NCBI GenBank assembly: GCA_030847615.1
Contig: JAUMIR010000003.1
Location: 22,325,001 to 22,389,000 of the forward strand
DNA length: 64,000 nt
Source of the DNA: Gambelia wislizenii
Taxonomy: Eukaryota; Chordata; Lepidosauria; Squamata; Crotaphytidae
Direction: 5' to 3'
In this document: piece by piece, positions 22,987 to 34,084 of the stretch
Layout: the number at the start of each line of letters is the position of its first letter
Numbering within the stretch: the stretch's first letter is position 1
Translations under genes and position numbers: made by a program
The notes under the pieces: model-generated
Databases searched by the model: none
Told to the model about the DNA's origin: nothing
Seen by the model: the letters and a program-made list of their open reading frames with translations, nothing else

Positions 22987-23537
22987 TTATTTCCTGCTGA
23001 AGTTGTCCAGGTGTTTGTGGATTTCAATAGCTTCTCTGTGCATTCTGTCATGATAGTTGTTGGCCTGGTCCAGAATTTCTGTGTTTTCAAATAGCATTTT
23101 GTGTCCAGGTTGGTTTATAATATGTTCTGCTACTGCTGATTTTTCTGGCTGGCCCAATCTGCAGTATCTCTCATGTTCCTTGATTCGTGTTTGCACATTA
23201 CATTTAGTTGACCCTATGTAAACGTGTCCACAGCTGCATGGTATGCAGTAAACTCCTGAAGCTGTGAGAGGGTCTCTTTTATCTGTCGCTGAGTGTAGCA
23301 TTTCTTGGATTTTCTTGGTTGGTCTATAGATTGTTTGGAGGTTGTGTTTCCTCATGAGTTTCTCTATTCTGTCTATGACTCCTTTGATGTATGGTAAAAA
23401 TACCTTCCCTTTGGTGGCTGTTTTTCTTCTTCATTCCTGTGTTTTTTTTCTGGGTCTGGCTGCTCTTGTGATGTCTGATCTGGAGTAACCATTAGCCTGT
23501 AGGGCCCAGTTTAGATGCCTCAGTTCGTTTTCCAGGT
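22987..23537 (-). pseudogene. Penelope-like GIY-YIG endonuclease region
   Basis: From about 23355 the minus-strand frame reads MRKHNLQTIYRPTKKIQ and then the nuclease core GVYCIPCSCGHVYIGSTK. In the core, VYCI...VYIG is the GIY-YIG pair, followed by the helix with TRIKEH. A conserved AVAEHI stretch and a stop at about 22987 follow. Upstream of 23355, ELRHLNWALQANGYS is visible before a break in frame. Penelope-like elements use this nuclease for target cleavage. Confidence 0.85.
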
Positions 23538-23544
23538 AGTGGGG

Positions 23545-23860
23545 TTCCGATATGCGGATTACACTTTCACCATCTGGAACCACAGAGAAGAAGATTTGGT
23601 CTCATTCCTGAACCGCCTGAACATCATCCACCCAAATATCCAATTCACGATGGAAAAAGAGAAGGAAGGAACACTGCAATTCCAGGATGTCCTAGTCATC
23701 CGCAAACCAAACCAACAGTTAGGCCACAAGGTATACAGAAAACCCACACACATGGACAGGTACCTACACAAGAACTCCAAGCATCACCCAGGACAAAAAA
23801 GAAGCACAATAAAAACATTGGTAGACCATGCAAAAAGGATCTGTGAACCTTTCTATACCC
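23545..23860 (+). pseudogene. Penelope-like reverse transcriptase C-terminal fragment
   Basis: The frame reads GFRYADYTFTIWNH, where the catalytic family motif is Y-x-D-D; the second aspartate is replaced by Y here. It continues with FLNRLNIIHPNIQFTMEKE, the LQFQDVLVIRK segment and VYRKPTHMDRYLH, to HAKRICEP. It then runs straight into terminal-repeat sequence rather than the normal linker. The loss of the catalytic Asp and the junction show it is dead. Confidence 0.85.
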
Positions 23861-24159
23861 AGAAACTAACCATTCAATTACACAAAATTATATATACTCT
23901 GCAACAGGGGTTCACAGCATATAAACTCCACACACACACTCCTACCCAACCATTCTCTGAAGATACCAGCCACAGATGCAGGCAAAACGTCAGAAAGAAA
24001 CTCTTCTAGAACACGGCCTCACAGCCCGGAAAAAAAAAAAAACTAAGGAAAATCTAAGCAATAAGTAACTTTAACAATTTTCTTCCTGCTGTGAGAAAGT
24101 CTTAGAAGAGTATGCAGTTTTTGAAGCCTCTTCACAATTCAGGGCTAAAGCTAATTATG

Positions 24160-24420
24160 TGCAAAATTCACACATGTAAAACAAAACATGCACAGAAAAC
24201 AGTATTTCCTCCACTGAAAAAAGCTGCACATAGTAAGTTCCAATTGCAGCATTTCTGGTGCAAAAAAAAGAGCTTTATCTGCACAGGAAATAATATTTCT
24301 ACATAGCAATATCATTACTTGCACAGAATATGCTGCCTTCTTGTGCAGAAAATGATGTTTTCTGTGCAAAACAACCTGTGTAAATTTTGTGCAGAATTAG
24401 TCCTGAATGCAAAGATTTTC
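24160..24420. repeat. Region with recurring TGCACAGAAAA-like words
   Basis: Words such as TGCACAGAAAA, TTGTGCAGAAAATGA and TTTTGTGCAGAATTAG recur on both strands. Similar words occur at about 30.14-30.37 kb. This may be an old unidentified repeat. Confidence 0.3.
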
Positions 24421-24780
24421 ACGACTCCAGGATTTTTCTCATCAGCATTTCTGGACACTCAAAATGATTTTTATTTTTTATTTTTACTTTTAAAAAATAG
24501 TTTTGAACATTCTTTCCATCACTGTGAGGGAGGCATGAGTCTATTTTGGATCCATGATGTTTTAACAGATATTAAGTCACAACTCTGCTGCATCTTGCAT
24601 CTATACTAATCTAGGCCGGAATCCTGTATCAGTGAAACTACTGCCACGATTGTAACTCCCCTGCTACTTTACTAGGCATCAGCTGCATGGAGAGAAGATC
24701 TATACTGCCAGCAATTGGAGGACAGAGAATGATGTTTCTGTCAGGTGGGTCAGGAGGTTACTTAGTAAAGTATATTTAAC

Positions 24781-24980
24781 TATTGTTGCTGTTGCTGTGT
24801 GCTTTCAAGTTATTTAAAACTTAAGGCAACCCTAAGATGATCCTATCACAGGTTTTTTGAGGCTGAGAGTATGTGACTTGCTGAAGGTCTCCCAGTGAGT
24901 TTTCATGGATGAACAGGGATTCAAATCCTGGTCTCCAGAGTCATAATCAAACACTCAAACCACTACGCCATGCTGGCTTG
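24781..24980 (-). mobile_element. tRNA-derived SINE with BovB-like tail
   Basis: On the minus strand it opens AAGCCAGCATGGCGTAGTGG, then a B-box-like GATTTGAATCCCTG, and ends near GAAAGCACACAGCAACAGCA. Confidence 0.85.
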
Positions 24981-25026
24981 CTTATTTATTTATTTAACTA
25001 TACTTTACTAAAAAGGCTAATCCTTT

Positions 25027-25118
25027 TTTAAAGGCCAATCCTTTTTAGTCATCAGCGTGCTTGCAGAAAACGTGGGATGAGTCCTTCCTGAATCTTCGTT
25101 TGCGAAGAAAAGCCAGAG
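25027..25118 (+). mobile_element. 3'-end fragment of the 55-59 kb LINE family
   Basis: TTTTTAGTCATCAGCGTGCT, GAGTCCTTCCTGAATC and TTCGTTTGCGAAGAAAAGCC match the last 90 bp of the LINE at 59.07-59.17 kb. A severely 5'-truncated insertion. AT-rich palindromic sequence (AACTATAGTTATACTT) follows. Confidence 0.85.
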
Positions 25119-26640
25119 AGATACTTAACTATCTATATAACTATTATAACCTCAGTATAACTATAGTTATACTTAACTATACACTATATTTAACTGTAAC
25201 AAAGTAGACTTAACTAAGTATCTGATACAGGATTCCAGCCCTAATATGTATATATGATTAACCAACAAAACTGTAAAAGTACTGTATTAACAAAATAAGC
25301 ATATACAGTACATATACACACATTTTCCTGCATGTGTCTCAGCCCTTAAACACACCTCCTTGCCCTTAAACACGCCTCCAAACACACTTTTCTGAATGAA
25401 GTTTTGTTCTGAAAACACACATCACTAGATGGATTTGGCTATGGTCTCTGAGCTGAGAACAGTCTTGGAATATTGGAGAAGTGCAAAATCCAAGGGGCAA
25501 TTTATGTTACAGTGTGCAAGTTAGTCCAGGAGGTTAGTTCAGATTGGAATTTGCAGAAATCAAATTCCTCATGCATCCCTAGCCATTGATGTCTTTGTAA
25601 TATTAAAAGCCATTACACCAGCCTCCACCTGCCTGCCAGACTTACCTACATACCCAGTAAGCAATACAGTACATACTGAAATTACAGAAAAAAGTCCAAC
25701 TCCCCATGCTTAATAAATCTGGAAGCTAAGAAGCAAGATTCAAATGGATGCTACAAGAAAGGAAAGCAGCAAAACCCAGCTAGGCAATTTTACACATGTG
25801 CAGAGTTTGGTGTGCATTTTGATTGTATCCAGTCCATTTTATTGGATGAAAATGTCTGCTCGGTGCTTTATTTAGAAAGACTGAATCATATTTCAAAGTT
25901 CACGAGTTGTTACATAACAAACTCTTCACCATCCTTTCTTAGCCTCTTCATTTCCACAGACATAAACACACTTTGCTATCTTTTCTTCCCAGCTGTATTT
26001 TGCAGTCTCAGAATAGGTCTGCATGGGAAACCTAAGCTGGCATAACTGGCATGGCTCCCTCCCATCACCTTCAAGACTTCAGTAAGGTTGCAGAAGAATT
26101 CTTTGCACACAGCAGGCTGGGATAGCAACAGCAGGGGATCACGCCTAATGAAAAAGCAGCAACCTAAGGGTTAGTTTGTCCCTGATCTTTTAAAGCAACC
26201 AATATGTTGGAAATGCATTAAAGGCTGCTGCTTATTCCTGTTTACTACAAGGATTCTCACCTAGAAATAGGAGGAGAAAGTTTGGGTCCTATAAGTATCT
26301 ACATTCTTCAAAGAAACAATGGAAGGATGTCACCACTGAGAACATCATTTTCTGGAAACAGTACATCAAACACACACACACACCTCACTCACAATAGGAA
26401 ACCCTAATTATCTGTTTTTACCACTGCTGCCCCCTGTAGCCACATCACTGTTAATGCGAGTGTTGTTGCACTTCACTTCCAACAGTAGGTGAAATTGTTA
26501 GGATCCCTTCAGGCACAGAACTATCTTGGGTGCATGCAAAGTACCCTGGGTACAACGGGATCCCAAGGGTGGGGATGGTTGCCTAACAGCTGAGTACAAC
26601 TGAAATAAGTTCTCCTTAAGCCAGGTCTCTTGCTCAAGAG
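25119..26640. other. No recognisable feature
   Basis: AT-rich unique-looking sequence; a short CA repeat is at about 26370-26382. No gene supported. Confidence 0.45.
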
Positions 26641-26644
26641 GGAT

Positions 26645-26770
26645 GGGGAATGTGTAGCCCTTTAAATCTTGTTAAACAACAGCTCTCACCATGTATCACC
26701 ATTGCTACTAGGACTAGGACTGATGGGAGTTGCAGTCCAACAACATGGGGAAGGCAACATATTCCCTAAC
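26645..26770. mobile_element. Short palindromic MITE (hAT-like type)
   Basis: GGGAATGTGTAGCCCTTTAA at the left, GGACTGATGGGAGTTGCAGT in the core and AACATGGGGAAGGCAACATA at the right match the family at 10.0 kb. Confidence 0.5.
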
Positions 26771-26961
26771 CCTGTTGTATATAAAAGGGATACACACTTA
26801 TAAGCCAAGTTCTCTGCCATTTATGCTCCAGTCATCCTTCTTTCCCATTTCAGCTCCCTGAGGTCTTCTGTATATCAAGGAGCCTGATTAGTAACAGGAT
26901 GGAGAGGAAATTTGGGAGTGATTGTGTAAATAATAGTCAGGTCTTGATTCCATCTGTTGAG

Positions 26962-27047
26962 CAGGGCATCAACAGGATTGTTGGTGATACCAGCCATAAA
27001 CCTTCAGGGCATCAACAGGATTGTTGGTGATACCAGCCATAAACCTT
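26962..27047. repeat. Tandem duplication of 43 bp
   Basis: The unit starting CAGGGCATCAACAGGATTG and ending CATAAACCTT occurs twice without change. Exact identity suggests a recent duplication or possibly an assembly artefact. Confidence 0.9.
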
Positions 27048-27055
27048 CTAAGGCT

Positions 27056-28165
27056 TAGAATCATAGAATTGGAAGAGACCACAAGGGCCATCCAGTCTAA
27101 CTCCCTGCCATGCAGGAACACACAGTCAAAGCACACCCAACAGATGTCCATCCAGCCTCTGTTTGAAAACCTCCAAAGAAGGAGAGTCCACCACACTCTG
27201 AGGCAGTACATTCCACTGTTGAACAGCTCTTACAATCGGGAAGTTCTCTCTAATGTTTAGGTGGAATCTCTTTTCCTGTAGTTTGAGTTCATTGTTCTGT
27301 GTCCTAGGACTTTATCAGATGATCCCCTTAAATCATTCTTTTGCTGTCATAAAAAAATTTCCATTTTCTATGCCAGCAAAAGAACGCTCCCCCCTGCACT
27401 TACCTTGCTTTCCTGGCAAAGGCAGCTCCAGCAATGAAAGAGGAAGTGAACGGAGCTCTATTCACTTCCTCCTTTGAAACCCCGTGGAATATCATAAGAC
27501 TTCATTGCACAGGAAATTTAAAAAACAAAACAAAAATAACACTAAAAAGGTTTTTTAAAGCACAAAAAACACATTTTAAAATGTACAAGTAATCTGGGGA
27601 GGGTCATAAAAAGTGTCACTTACCTGGATGTCATGATCTCATCCTGGAGTGTTCACACTGGACCAGCCACCAGACCAGCCACTGGGGTAAGTATGGTAAA
27701 AAAAAAAAAAAAAAAAAAAAGCTGTGAGGTTTCACACATTGGCTATGCCAGCAAAAAAATGTCAGGGGTATCAATTGATGGCTTAAGGCATCAATTAAAA
27801 AGTACGGGTTTTTAAGGGAACATAACTGTGAAAGGGTGACATCATGTGGTTCGCGCACCCTTTTGCAGTTATATGGCATCATTATGACACCTTATTCTGT
27901 GTGTCTGATAGTCCCTAGTCTCTAGAGCAGCAGAAAACAAGCTTGCTCCATCTTCAATATGACATCCCTTCAAATATTTAAACATGGCTATCATGTCACC
28001 TCTTAACCTTCTCTGGCTAAACATACCCAGCTCCTTAGTCTGCTTCTCATAGGACAAGGCTTCCAGACCTTTTATCATTTTGGTCACCATCCTCTAGACA
28101 CATTCCAGCTTGTCAATATCCTTCTTGAATTGTGGTGCCCAGAACTGGACACAGTATTCCAGGTG
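27056..28165 (-). pseudogene. CR1 LINE fragment split by family A copy A3
   Basis: The CR1 3' tail (AATTCTATGATTCT on the minus strand) is at 27056-27070. The 3' UTR and C-terminal coding remnants follow, stopping at 27306 and resuming at 27915 with CTAGTCTCTAGAGCAGCAG. Frames are heavily broken, so it is older than the 11.6 and 14.2 kb copies. Removing the insertion restores collinearity with CR1. Confidence 0.88.
27307..27914 (-). mobile_element. Family A MITE copy A3
   Basis: Termini GGACTTTATCAGATGA and TCTGATAGTCC with exact 3-bp duplication CTA (27304-27306, 27915-27917). 608 bp, no coding capacity. On the minus strand it has two donor-like sites, CCAGGTAAGTGAC near 27617-27629 and CAAGGTAAGTGCAG near 27395-27408. 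It contains a poly-A run of about 23 at 27698-27720. Confidence 0.9.
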
Positions 28166-29205
28166 AGCTTCTCTTTTCTTCTCCCTCCCTACACACCAGC
28201 TTACCAGAAGTGAGACAGATTCTCTTGCCAGAGGCAAGGCTTGGAAAAGTTAGTTTTTGGACAATAACTCCCAAAATCCCCAAGTCAGCAAAAACAATCA
28301 GTTCATTTTCATGCTCTTGCCAAAGGTCTGAACTGATTGTTTGCAGAGGCTTTTTGCAATGAAGCCAAGGTCGTATGCATCTCGAGGACTGCAGGTTGCC
28401 CACCCTGGATGTAACAAAATTCTCTGTGCTCTCGAACATGCATTGACAGATGCAAAGACAACCGTGATGGTTCAACCTTAAAAAAAAAGATCTTCAATGA
28501 TATGGGAACAGAATCTTTAGCATTTCATATGCCCACCACATGGTTAATAACCCATGTTGCATTTTTTTCTTCAAAAATGAGAATGATAGTGCTGCATTGA
28601 AAGAGAGGTTGATTGCACCTATGATTGGATTTTATGATTTTGATCATTCTTCCTGTGTTCCTTTTCCTGCCAAGAGAGAACGGCACATTCTTGGGTGCAT
28701 TTAAGCTTATGCAAACCATTTGGCCCCTGCCTTCTCTGTGCTGAGAAGATAGCTCACATGCTCATTTTAAAAAGTCAGTCTAATATGACTTGGCAAAAGA
28801 AACCTGCTTTCACATCCAGTCTTTCTGCCTTGATTGGAATCTGTTGGTCTTCAGTTAGGAACCTACTAACCCCTCTCATAAGACTGTCTGCCATCATGGG
28901 TGCATTCCAGAATGAGCAAAACAGAGCAAATTGTTCCAGTGTTGTTACATTACATGTATATTCTCAGCTCTGAGCTATTAGGATAGATAGTGCTAGGGTT
29001 GTTAATTTTCTTTTTTATCCATGCTGAAAGGTGTCTTGACATTTAAGAAACCCCAACCAAGAAAATGCTGATAATTCTCCACCTTCATGATTATTTTTTT
29101 CTGGGAAATTTGTTAGGCTGAAATGTGAGCATTTTCTGTACTAAAAGCCTTGTTGTTGTTGTTGTTGTTGGCATAGAAGAATTTTTTTCTGCACCAAAAG
29201 GAACA
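28166..29205. other. No recognisable feature
   Basis: Mostly unique sequence. A (GTT)n microsatellite lies at about 29151-29170. No gene supported. Confidence 0.45.
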
Positions 29206-29209
29206 TCTC

Positions 29210-30127
29210 TCTCTATAAAACACAGGGGCTGGTGTTGTTTAACATCTTTATAAATGATTTAGATAATGGAATAAAAGGCCTGGTTATCAAATTTGTAGAT
29301 GATACCAAATAGGAGGGTAGCTAATACTCCAGCAGACAGAATCGGAATTCCAAATAAGTTTTACAGGTTGGAGAGTGGGCCCAAAACTAACAAAAGGAAT
29401 CTCAACAGGGATAAATATAAGGCAGGAAAAATGAAATAGACAAATATAGGGTGGACGACATCTGACCTGAAAGCAGTACACATGAAAAGGATCTAGGGGC
29501 CTTAGTAAACCACAAGCTAAACATGAGTCCACAATATGAGGTGGTAGCTTAAAAAGCCAATGATGTTCTAGGCTACAACCGGAATACAGTGTGCAGATCA
29601 AGGGAAATAATAGCCGCACTCTATTCTGCTTTGGTCAGACCTCACTTCAAATGCTGTGGCCAGTTCTGGACTGTTCAAGAAGAATCCTGACAAGCGGGAA
29701 CATGTCCAGAGAAAACAACCAAGATGACCAAAGCCTTATGAGGAATGATTTAGGGATCTGGGTAAGTTTAGTTTGGAGAGGTGAAAACTAAGATGTGACA
29801 TGATAGCCTCCTTTAAAATAGCTGAAGGAATATATGTAGAAAATGAATCTACCTTGTTTTGTGCTTCTCCAGAGACTAGAGCATGAACCAAAGGATTCAA
29901 ATTATGACAAAAGAGATTCCTCCTAAACATTAGGAAGACCTTCTTTACTTCTTTACGTTGGAATAGACTACAACAGAGGGTGGCAGACCCTCTGTCTTTG
30001 GAGGTCTTAAAGACAGAGATTGGCTGGCCATCTCCCAGGATGGCTAGAGTTGTCTATTTATGGATGTCAGAGGTTATACTAGATGGCCTTTGTAGTCCCT
30101 TCCAACTCTAAGATTCTATGATTCTGT
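29210..30127 (+). pseudogene. Old CR1 LINE 3' part
   Basis: TTTAACATCTTTATAAATGA and GTAGATGATACCAAAT correspond to the NIFINDL and FADDTK region. The C-terminal and 3' UTR blocks follow, ending CTAAGATTCTATGATTCTG. All frames are broken by indels and stops. Confidence 0.85.
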
Positions 30128-30417
30128 GATTCCATGAAACCATGTGTTCTGTGCATATTCTACTCCTTCCTGCACAAAAATGTCACTCTTTTTGCAGAAA
30201 TCTTTTCTGTATTTTAAAACGACCCAATCAAACATATTTTCTTCATGGAAAAAATGTATTTTTACACAAACTCAGTTTTCTGAGAAAAGCCCCAAAGTCT
30301 GAAAAGTCATTGGAGCAGAAATTTTGTACAGCAGGGGGAAAAAATATAAATGATTCAGTCTTGCATGTGTAAATGAAATAAGAAAAGTTTCACATCCCTA
30401 AGTACTAAGAATTGTAT

Positions 30418-30525
30418 CCCAGTGTTGGAGGATTTGCGCCTTCCAAATGCTGTTGGATTGAAACTCCCAGCATCCATAATCAGCAGCTGTGCTGGCTAGG
30501 GACGATGGGAGTTGTAATGTAGCAT
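30418..30525. mobile_element. Short palindromic MITE (hAT-like type), decayed
   Basis: AATGCTGTTGGATTGAAACT, CCCAGCATCC, GCTGGCTAGGGACGATGG and GAGTTGTAATGTAGC keep the family order seen at 10.0 and 26.6 kb. Confidence 0.45.
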
Positions 30526-30535
30526 TTATAGAGTA

Positions 30536-30969
30536 CAGTCCTCCCTTCAAATTTGCAGGGGTTATGGGCGGAGCACCCCCACGAATTTGGGGGGGAAATT
30601 GCAAATAACGGGGGGCCTGGAAAGCCTCCCCGCCGCTCACCTGATCCCTCTGCGCCTTCCAGAATGGCGGGGAGGCTCAGAAAGCCTTCTTGCTAATTAC
30701 CCCATCCCCCCGTCCCTTCCAAAGCAATGGGGAGGCTAGGCAAGCCTCCTTGCCGCCTGTCTGATCCCCCCACCCATTCTAAAGTGTCAGCTTTTCCCCC
30801 AACAGGGAAGGAAAGCTGACCAAGCTCACAGCGCTCACCACGGGTTTGCTCAGCTTTCCTTCCCTGTGGGGGGAAAAGCCAAAAACTACTCAACCCCACC
30901 CCCAGCCTTCCAAATCCGCGAATTCACAAAACCAAGAGTTAGAAAGCCGCGAATTAGAAGTGACGATTG
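30536..30969. mobile_element. Tigger-like MITE with GC-rich repeats inside
   Basis: The left end CAGTCCTCCCTTCAAATTTG and right end AAGTGACGATTG lie next to TA dinucleotides. The CGAATTTG/CCGCGAATTAGAAG inner ends match the class at 37.35 kb. Inside, blocks containing GCAAGCCTCC(T/C)TGCCG and GATCCCCCC recur about three times, and TTCCCTGTGGGGGGAAAAG forms a hairpin with its upstream complement. Confidence 0.6.
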
Positions 30970-31119
30970 TAAATTGTTGTTTGTCTTGTTCTCACATGTA
31001 TGAATGAGAAACTCCCCCCCCATGTTGCAGAATACTTTTTTATCAGTCTGGAGGTGGTTTTTCCCATTCACAACAATTAGCTCCATTATCGTAAAGTTAT
31101 GCATTACAGCCTGTGATGT

Positions 31120-31330
31120 AGGGGCTCAGCCCATATCTCGCTATATGAGCCTGCCTGAGTTTTTAGATCCTTTATTTTGGTCCCTCCGCTATTGTAGATG
31201 GCTGTTTCCAGCCTGTGGAATTCCCTCCCATAGGAAGTTAGGTTGCCCTCCCTTTCAATTTTCATTCCTCCAGCAGGCAAAGACCTTTTTGTTTAGACAG
31301 ACCTGTGGCTGTTACTTGCCTGTAGGAGAC
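31120..31330 (+). pseudogene. L2-like LINE C-terminal fragment
   Basis: The frame includes CGIPSHRKLGCPPF, equivalent to the 'WNSLP.EVR' end found in L2/CR1-group reverse transcriptases, followed by QAKTFLF. Broken and short; family assignment is moderate. Confidence 0.5.
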
Positions 31331-31379
31331 AGGTCTTTTAATGGAAGGCACTATATTTTGCACTATTTTGCACTATATT

Positions 31380-32034
31380 TTGCTGGCGAGCGGTTTTCCA
31401 CCCCAGTCCCTTCCCAAGGCAGCAAGGAGCTTCCTGAGAAGCCCTGGCTGCCTTGGGAAGGGAGTGGGGTGTAGCACGAGTGTGCCAGTTGGGTCTTACC
31501 CCCCCCCTTCCCAAAGCAGCGAGGAGCTTCTTGAGGATCCCCTGGCTGCCTTGGGAAGGGAGTGGGGTGTAGCGCGAGCACGGCAGCAGGTTCCCACCCC
31601 CCCTTCCCAAGGCAGCGAGGAGGTTCCTGAGAAGCCCCTGGCTGCCTTGGGAAGGGAGTGGGGTGTAGTGCGAGTGCGCCAGCTGGGTCTTACCCCCCCT
31701 CCCAAGGCAGCGAGGAGCTTCTTGAGGATCCCCTGGCTGCCTTGGGAAGGGAGTGGGGTGTAGCGCAAGCGCACCAGCTGGTTCCCATCCCAGTCCTTTC
31801 CCAAGGCAGCGAGGAGCTTCCTGAGAAGCCCCTGGCTGCCTTGGGAAGGGAGTGGGGTGTAGCACGAGCGCGCCAGCTGGTTCCCTCCCCCCCTTCCCAA
31901 GGCATCGAGGAGCTTCCTGGGAAGCCCCAGGCTTCCTTGGAAAGGGAGTGGGGTGTTGAGGGGGGGGTGCAGGCAGCTTTCCACGAATGATCAAACACGC
32001 AAATGTGAAAGTCGCGAATGTAGAGGGGCAACTG
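31380..32034. mobile_element. Tigger-like element, right part, carrying a GC-rich array
   Basis: The right end GTCGCGAATGTAGAGGGGCA then ACTG, followed by TA, matches the right end of the complete element at 37350-37654 almost word for word, including GATCAAA and AATGT. No left inverted repeat is visible near 31.35-31.38 kb, so it is truncated or rearranged. Most of its body is the array described separately. Confidence 0.6.
31408..31975. repeat. Minisatellite of about six 96-bp hairpin units
   Basis: Each unit starts TTCCCAAGGCAGCGAGGAG and ends GGCTGCCTTGGGAAGGGAGT, so the two ends of a unit form a 15-bp inverted repeat. Unit starts are near 31411, 31508, 31604, 31699, 31798 and 31894 (spacing 95-99). 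Units 2 and 4 carry TTGAGGATCC in the loop; units 1, 3 and 5 carry CTGAGAAGCC. The arrangement is thus an alternating two-unit pattern. Open frames on both strands here are repeat artefacts. Confidence 0.92.
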
Positions 32035-32082
32035 TATATTCCTGGAACCAAACCCCAGAGGATGCCAAGGGCCCACTGTACT
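32035..32082. mobile_element. Solitary Tigger-like end
   Basis: GAGGATGCCAAGGGCCCACT followed by GTA resembles the right terminus of a TA-TSD Tigger MITE ('GGATACCGAGGGCCCACTGTA' class). No left partner seen. Confidence 0.4.
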
Positions 32083-32184
32083 GCAAAAGTCTAAAAAGCA
32101 TTAAACAGCCACTCCAATTAAACCATTAATTTAAAACAACATATTCAGCACATATTACATATTAAAAATACAGCACATCTATTG

Positions 32185-32465
32185 AACACTCTTCTGCCCC
32201 AATCAGTTAAAAGCTGAAGGCATGATTAAATAAGAAGCGAGCACAGAGGGAACCAATCAAGCCTCCCTTGGGTGGGGATTCCATAGCTTAGAAGCAGCCA
32301 CTGAGAAGGCTCTCTCCCATGTCTTCTCCATATAATCCTTTGATGGTGGTGGGACCGAACAGAAGCCCTTCTCTGAAGACTGTAAGACTTGAGTGGGCTC
32401 ATATGGCAGATATGGGCTTTCAGATAGACTGCATCAAAGCCTAGGTGTGAACTTGAGAACACGTG
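32185..32465 (-). pseudogene. L2-like LINE 3' fragment
   Basis: GGGGATTCCATAGCTTAGAA, GCCACTGAGAAGGCTCTCTC and GGTGGTGGGACCGAACAG match the minus-strand layout of the L2-like copy at 37.67-38.19 kb. No intact frame. Confidence 0.55.
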
Positions 32466-34084
32466 TCATGAATCATGAAAAGGAGTGGTGAGCTCTCCAA
32501 GTTTCTCTGCCTGCACCATAGCTTAGCAAGAGAGCACATGCACAAGAACTGAGTGTTTGGTATTGTCAAGATGGGCTGGGAAATTCTCAGCACTTAGGAA
32601 AGTTATGTTTTGGAGGACAATTCCCAGAATCTCACAGACCAAAAAGTAATTTTTCCATTCTCTGGCAATACTCCTGGCTGAGACCATACAAAGCTTCTGC
32701 TTGCCAGTATAGACACAACTGCACTAGAGAGACCAATGACCTGACTGTTTTGTTTAAGAGATGTGGTTGTCACAGGTTTACTACATACATTGGCATGTAA
32801 ACATCAGGCTTTTTACCTATGCATCCATGCAAAAGAAGATTGTTGTCCCGGGGTGGGGGTGCTGTTCGAAGCAAATGGTTCACAGCATTAACTTTTCTAT
32901 CTTTCTTCCCTGTACAGAAAAGTTGGAAGGGGTTTCACAAAAAGCAATTGCAAGGTTATATAGCAACCTTGAAGAACATAATTCACTTGATGATGGGCCT
33001 TGTGGAACTGTATTGTTCCATGTGTGATATGGTCATATTACTGCATCTATAAGGGGCACTTTTCAATCAGTAATTTTTTTCTCCCTTGGCAATCAGCTTG
33101 CCACAGAAGGCTTAAAAACGAAGCCAGCAGGAATGCTTTTATAATATATATCTGTGGCTAAATTGGGCTCCCACTTCCAGAAAAGGCGTGACAGATACCT
33201 TGCATTTGCATTTACAAATCTTTTGAAAGACAGTTTTGTATGCAGAGCAACATTTTAAAGGGTACTAATTTCCACAGCTCACATTCACTCATTGAGCAGT
33301 CTTTAGTGTGTAAAACAGGGGATCTTACACAGTGCTGAGCATCCTTATAGAAATACCTCTGGTTTGGGGTGTTCTATAGCTGCCAAAAAAAGAGCTACCA
33401 CCTACATTTTCCCAACAACTTTTACACAAAGGCTGGACATTTTTTTTAAAATACTATAACTCCCCAAAACAATGCCAGTGGCCACACTACTTGGAATATT
33501 CTAGGAACTATAGCCCCTAAAGTCACATTTCCAAGCTCTGTTTTTAACACAATACAGCAAGAAAGAAACACAGCTGCCAATTCTGCAGCTGTGGTCATTA
33601 TTTTGTATGCGACTCCCACCTATTATCTTGGCCACCATCCCTTCCGCCACCCAGCCACCCAACAAAACCCTGGCTTCTTGTTATAAAAACAGAAACAGGG
33701 CAGGGCAGAAGACAGTTGAGAGTAAGTTAAATAGCCTCTCTAAACTCTCCATCCTATTCACATGTGACAAATGGGGACTGGGCCAATTTGCTGAATGCCA
33801 GCTTGGGACACAAATCTCTAACTGTTGTGGGGTGTGGGTGGGATCCAGTACCTTCAATGCCAGTGGTGTGTTGAATCTGTTCTGGGTTTTATTCAAGCCT
33901 CTACAGGAACTATCTAAGGTGCCGAACCTATTTGAGGTATACCTTGGGTAGGTCCTTTAAAGTCTGGAGTCATCCCTAAGTGGATGCACTGCCATCCTGA
34001 AATGAAAGTCACAGACTGCCACTGGTGTGTGGAAGCTCACCATTAATACTGACTGTGATATCCAATCTTTTGTCTTTGTTGCTA
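32466..34084. other. No recognisable feature
   Basis: Unique-looking sequence without supported gene; short open frames have no recognisable domain. Confidence 0.45.

Larger units (their letters stand above)
22610..24050. mobile_element. Penelope-like retroelement with internal inversion
   Basis: The right part (about 23540-24010) reads on the plus strand and holds the end of the RT domain. The left part (about 22610-23537) reads on the minus strand and holds the linker, GIY-YIG nuclease and 3' end. Both outer ends carry the same terminal block (CAGAAAGAAAC, CCAGCCACAG) in inverted orientation. The ordinary element would read RT, then GIY-YIG, in one direction. This is therefore a head-to-head rearranged copy, as expected from twin priming or template switching. 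Not functional. Confidence 0.85.

Noticed and set aside
31408..31975. Possible CRISPR-like array
   Set aside because: Units are contiguous hairpin repeats without distinct spacers, in a vertebrate genome; a minisatellite explains them.
31338..32076. Overlapping 100-240 codon frames on both strands
   Set aside because: They are read-throughs of the 96-bp minisatellite, repeating the same peptide in several frames.
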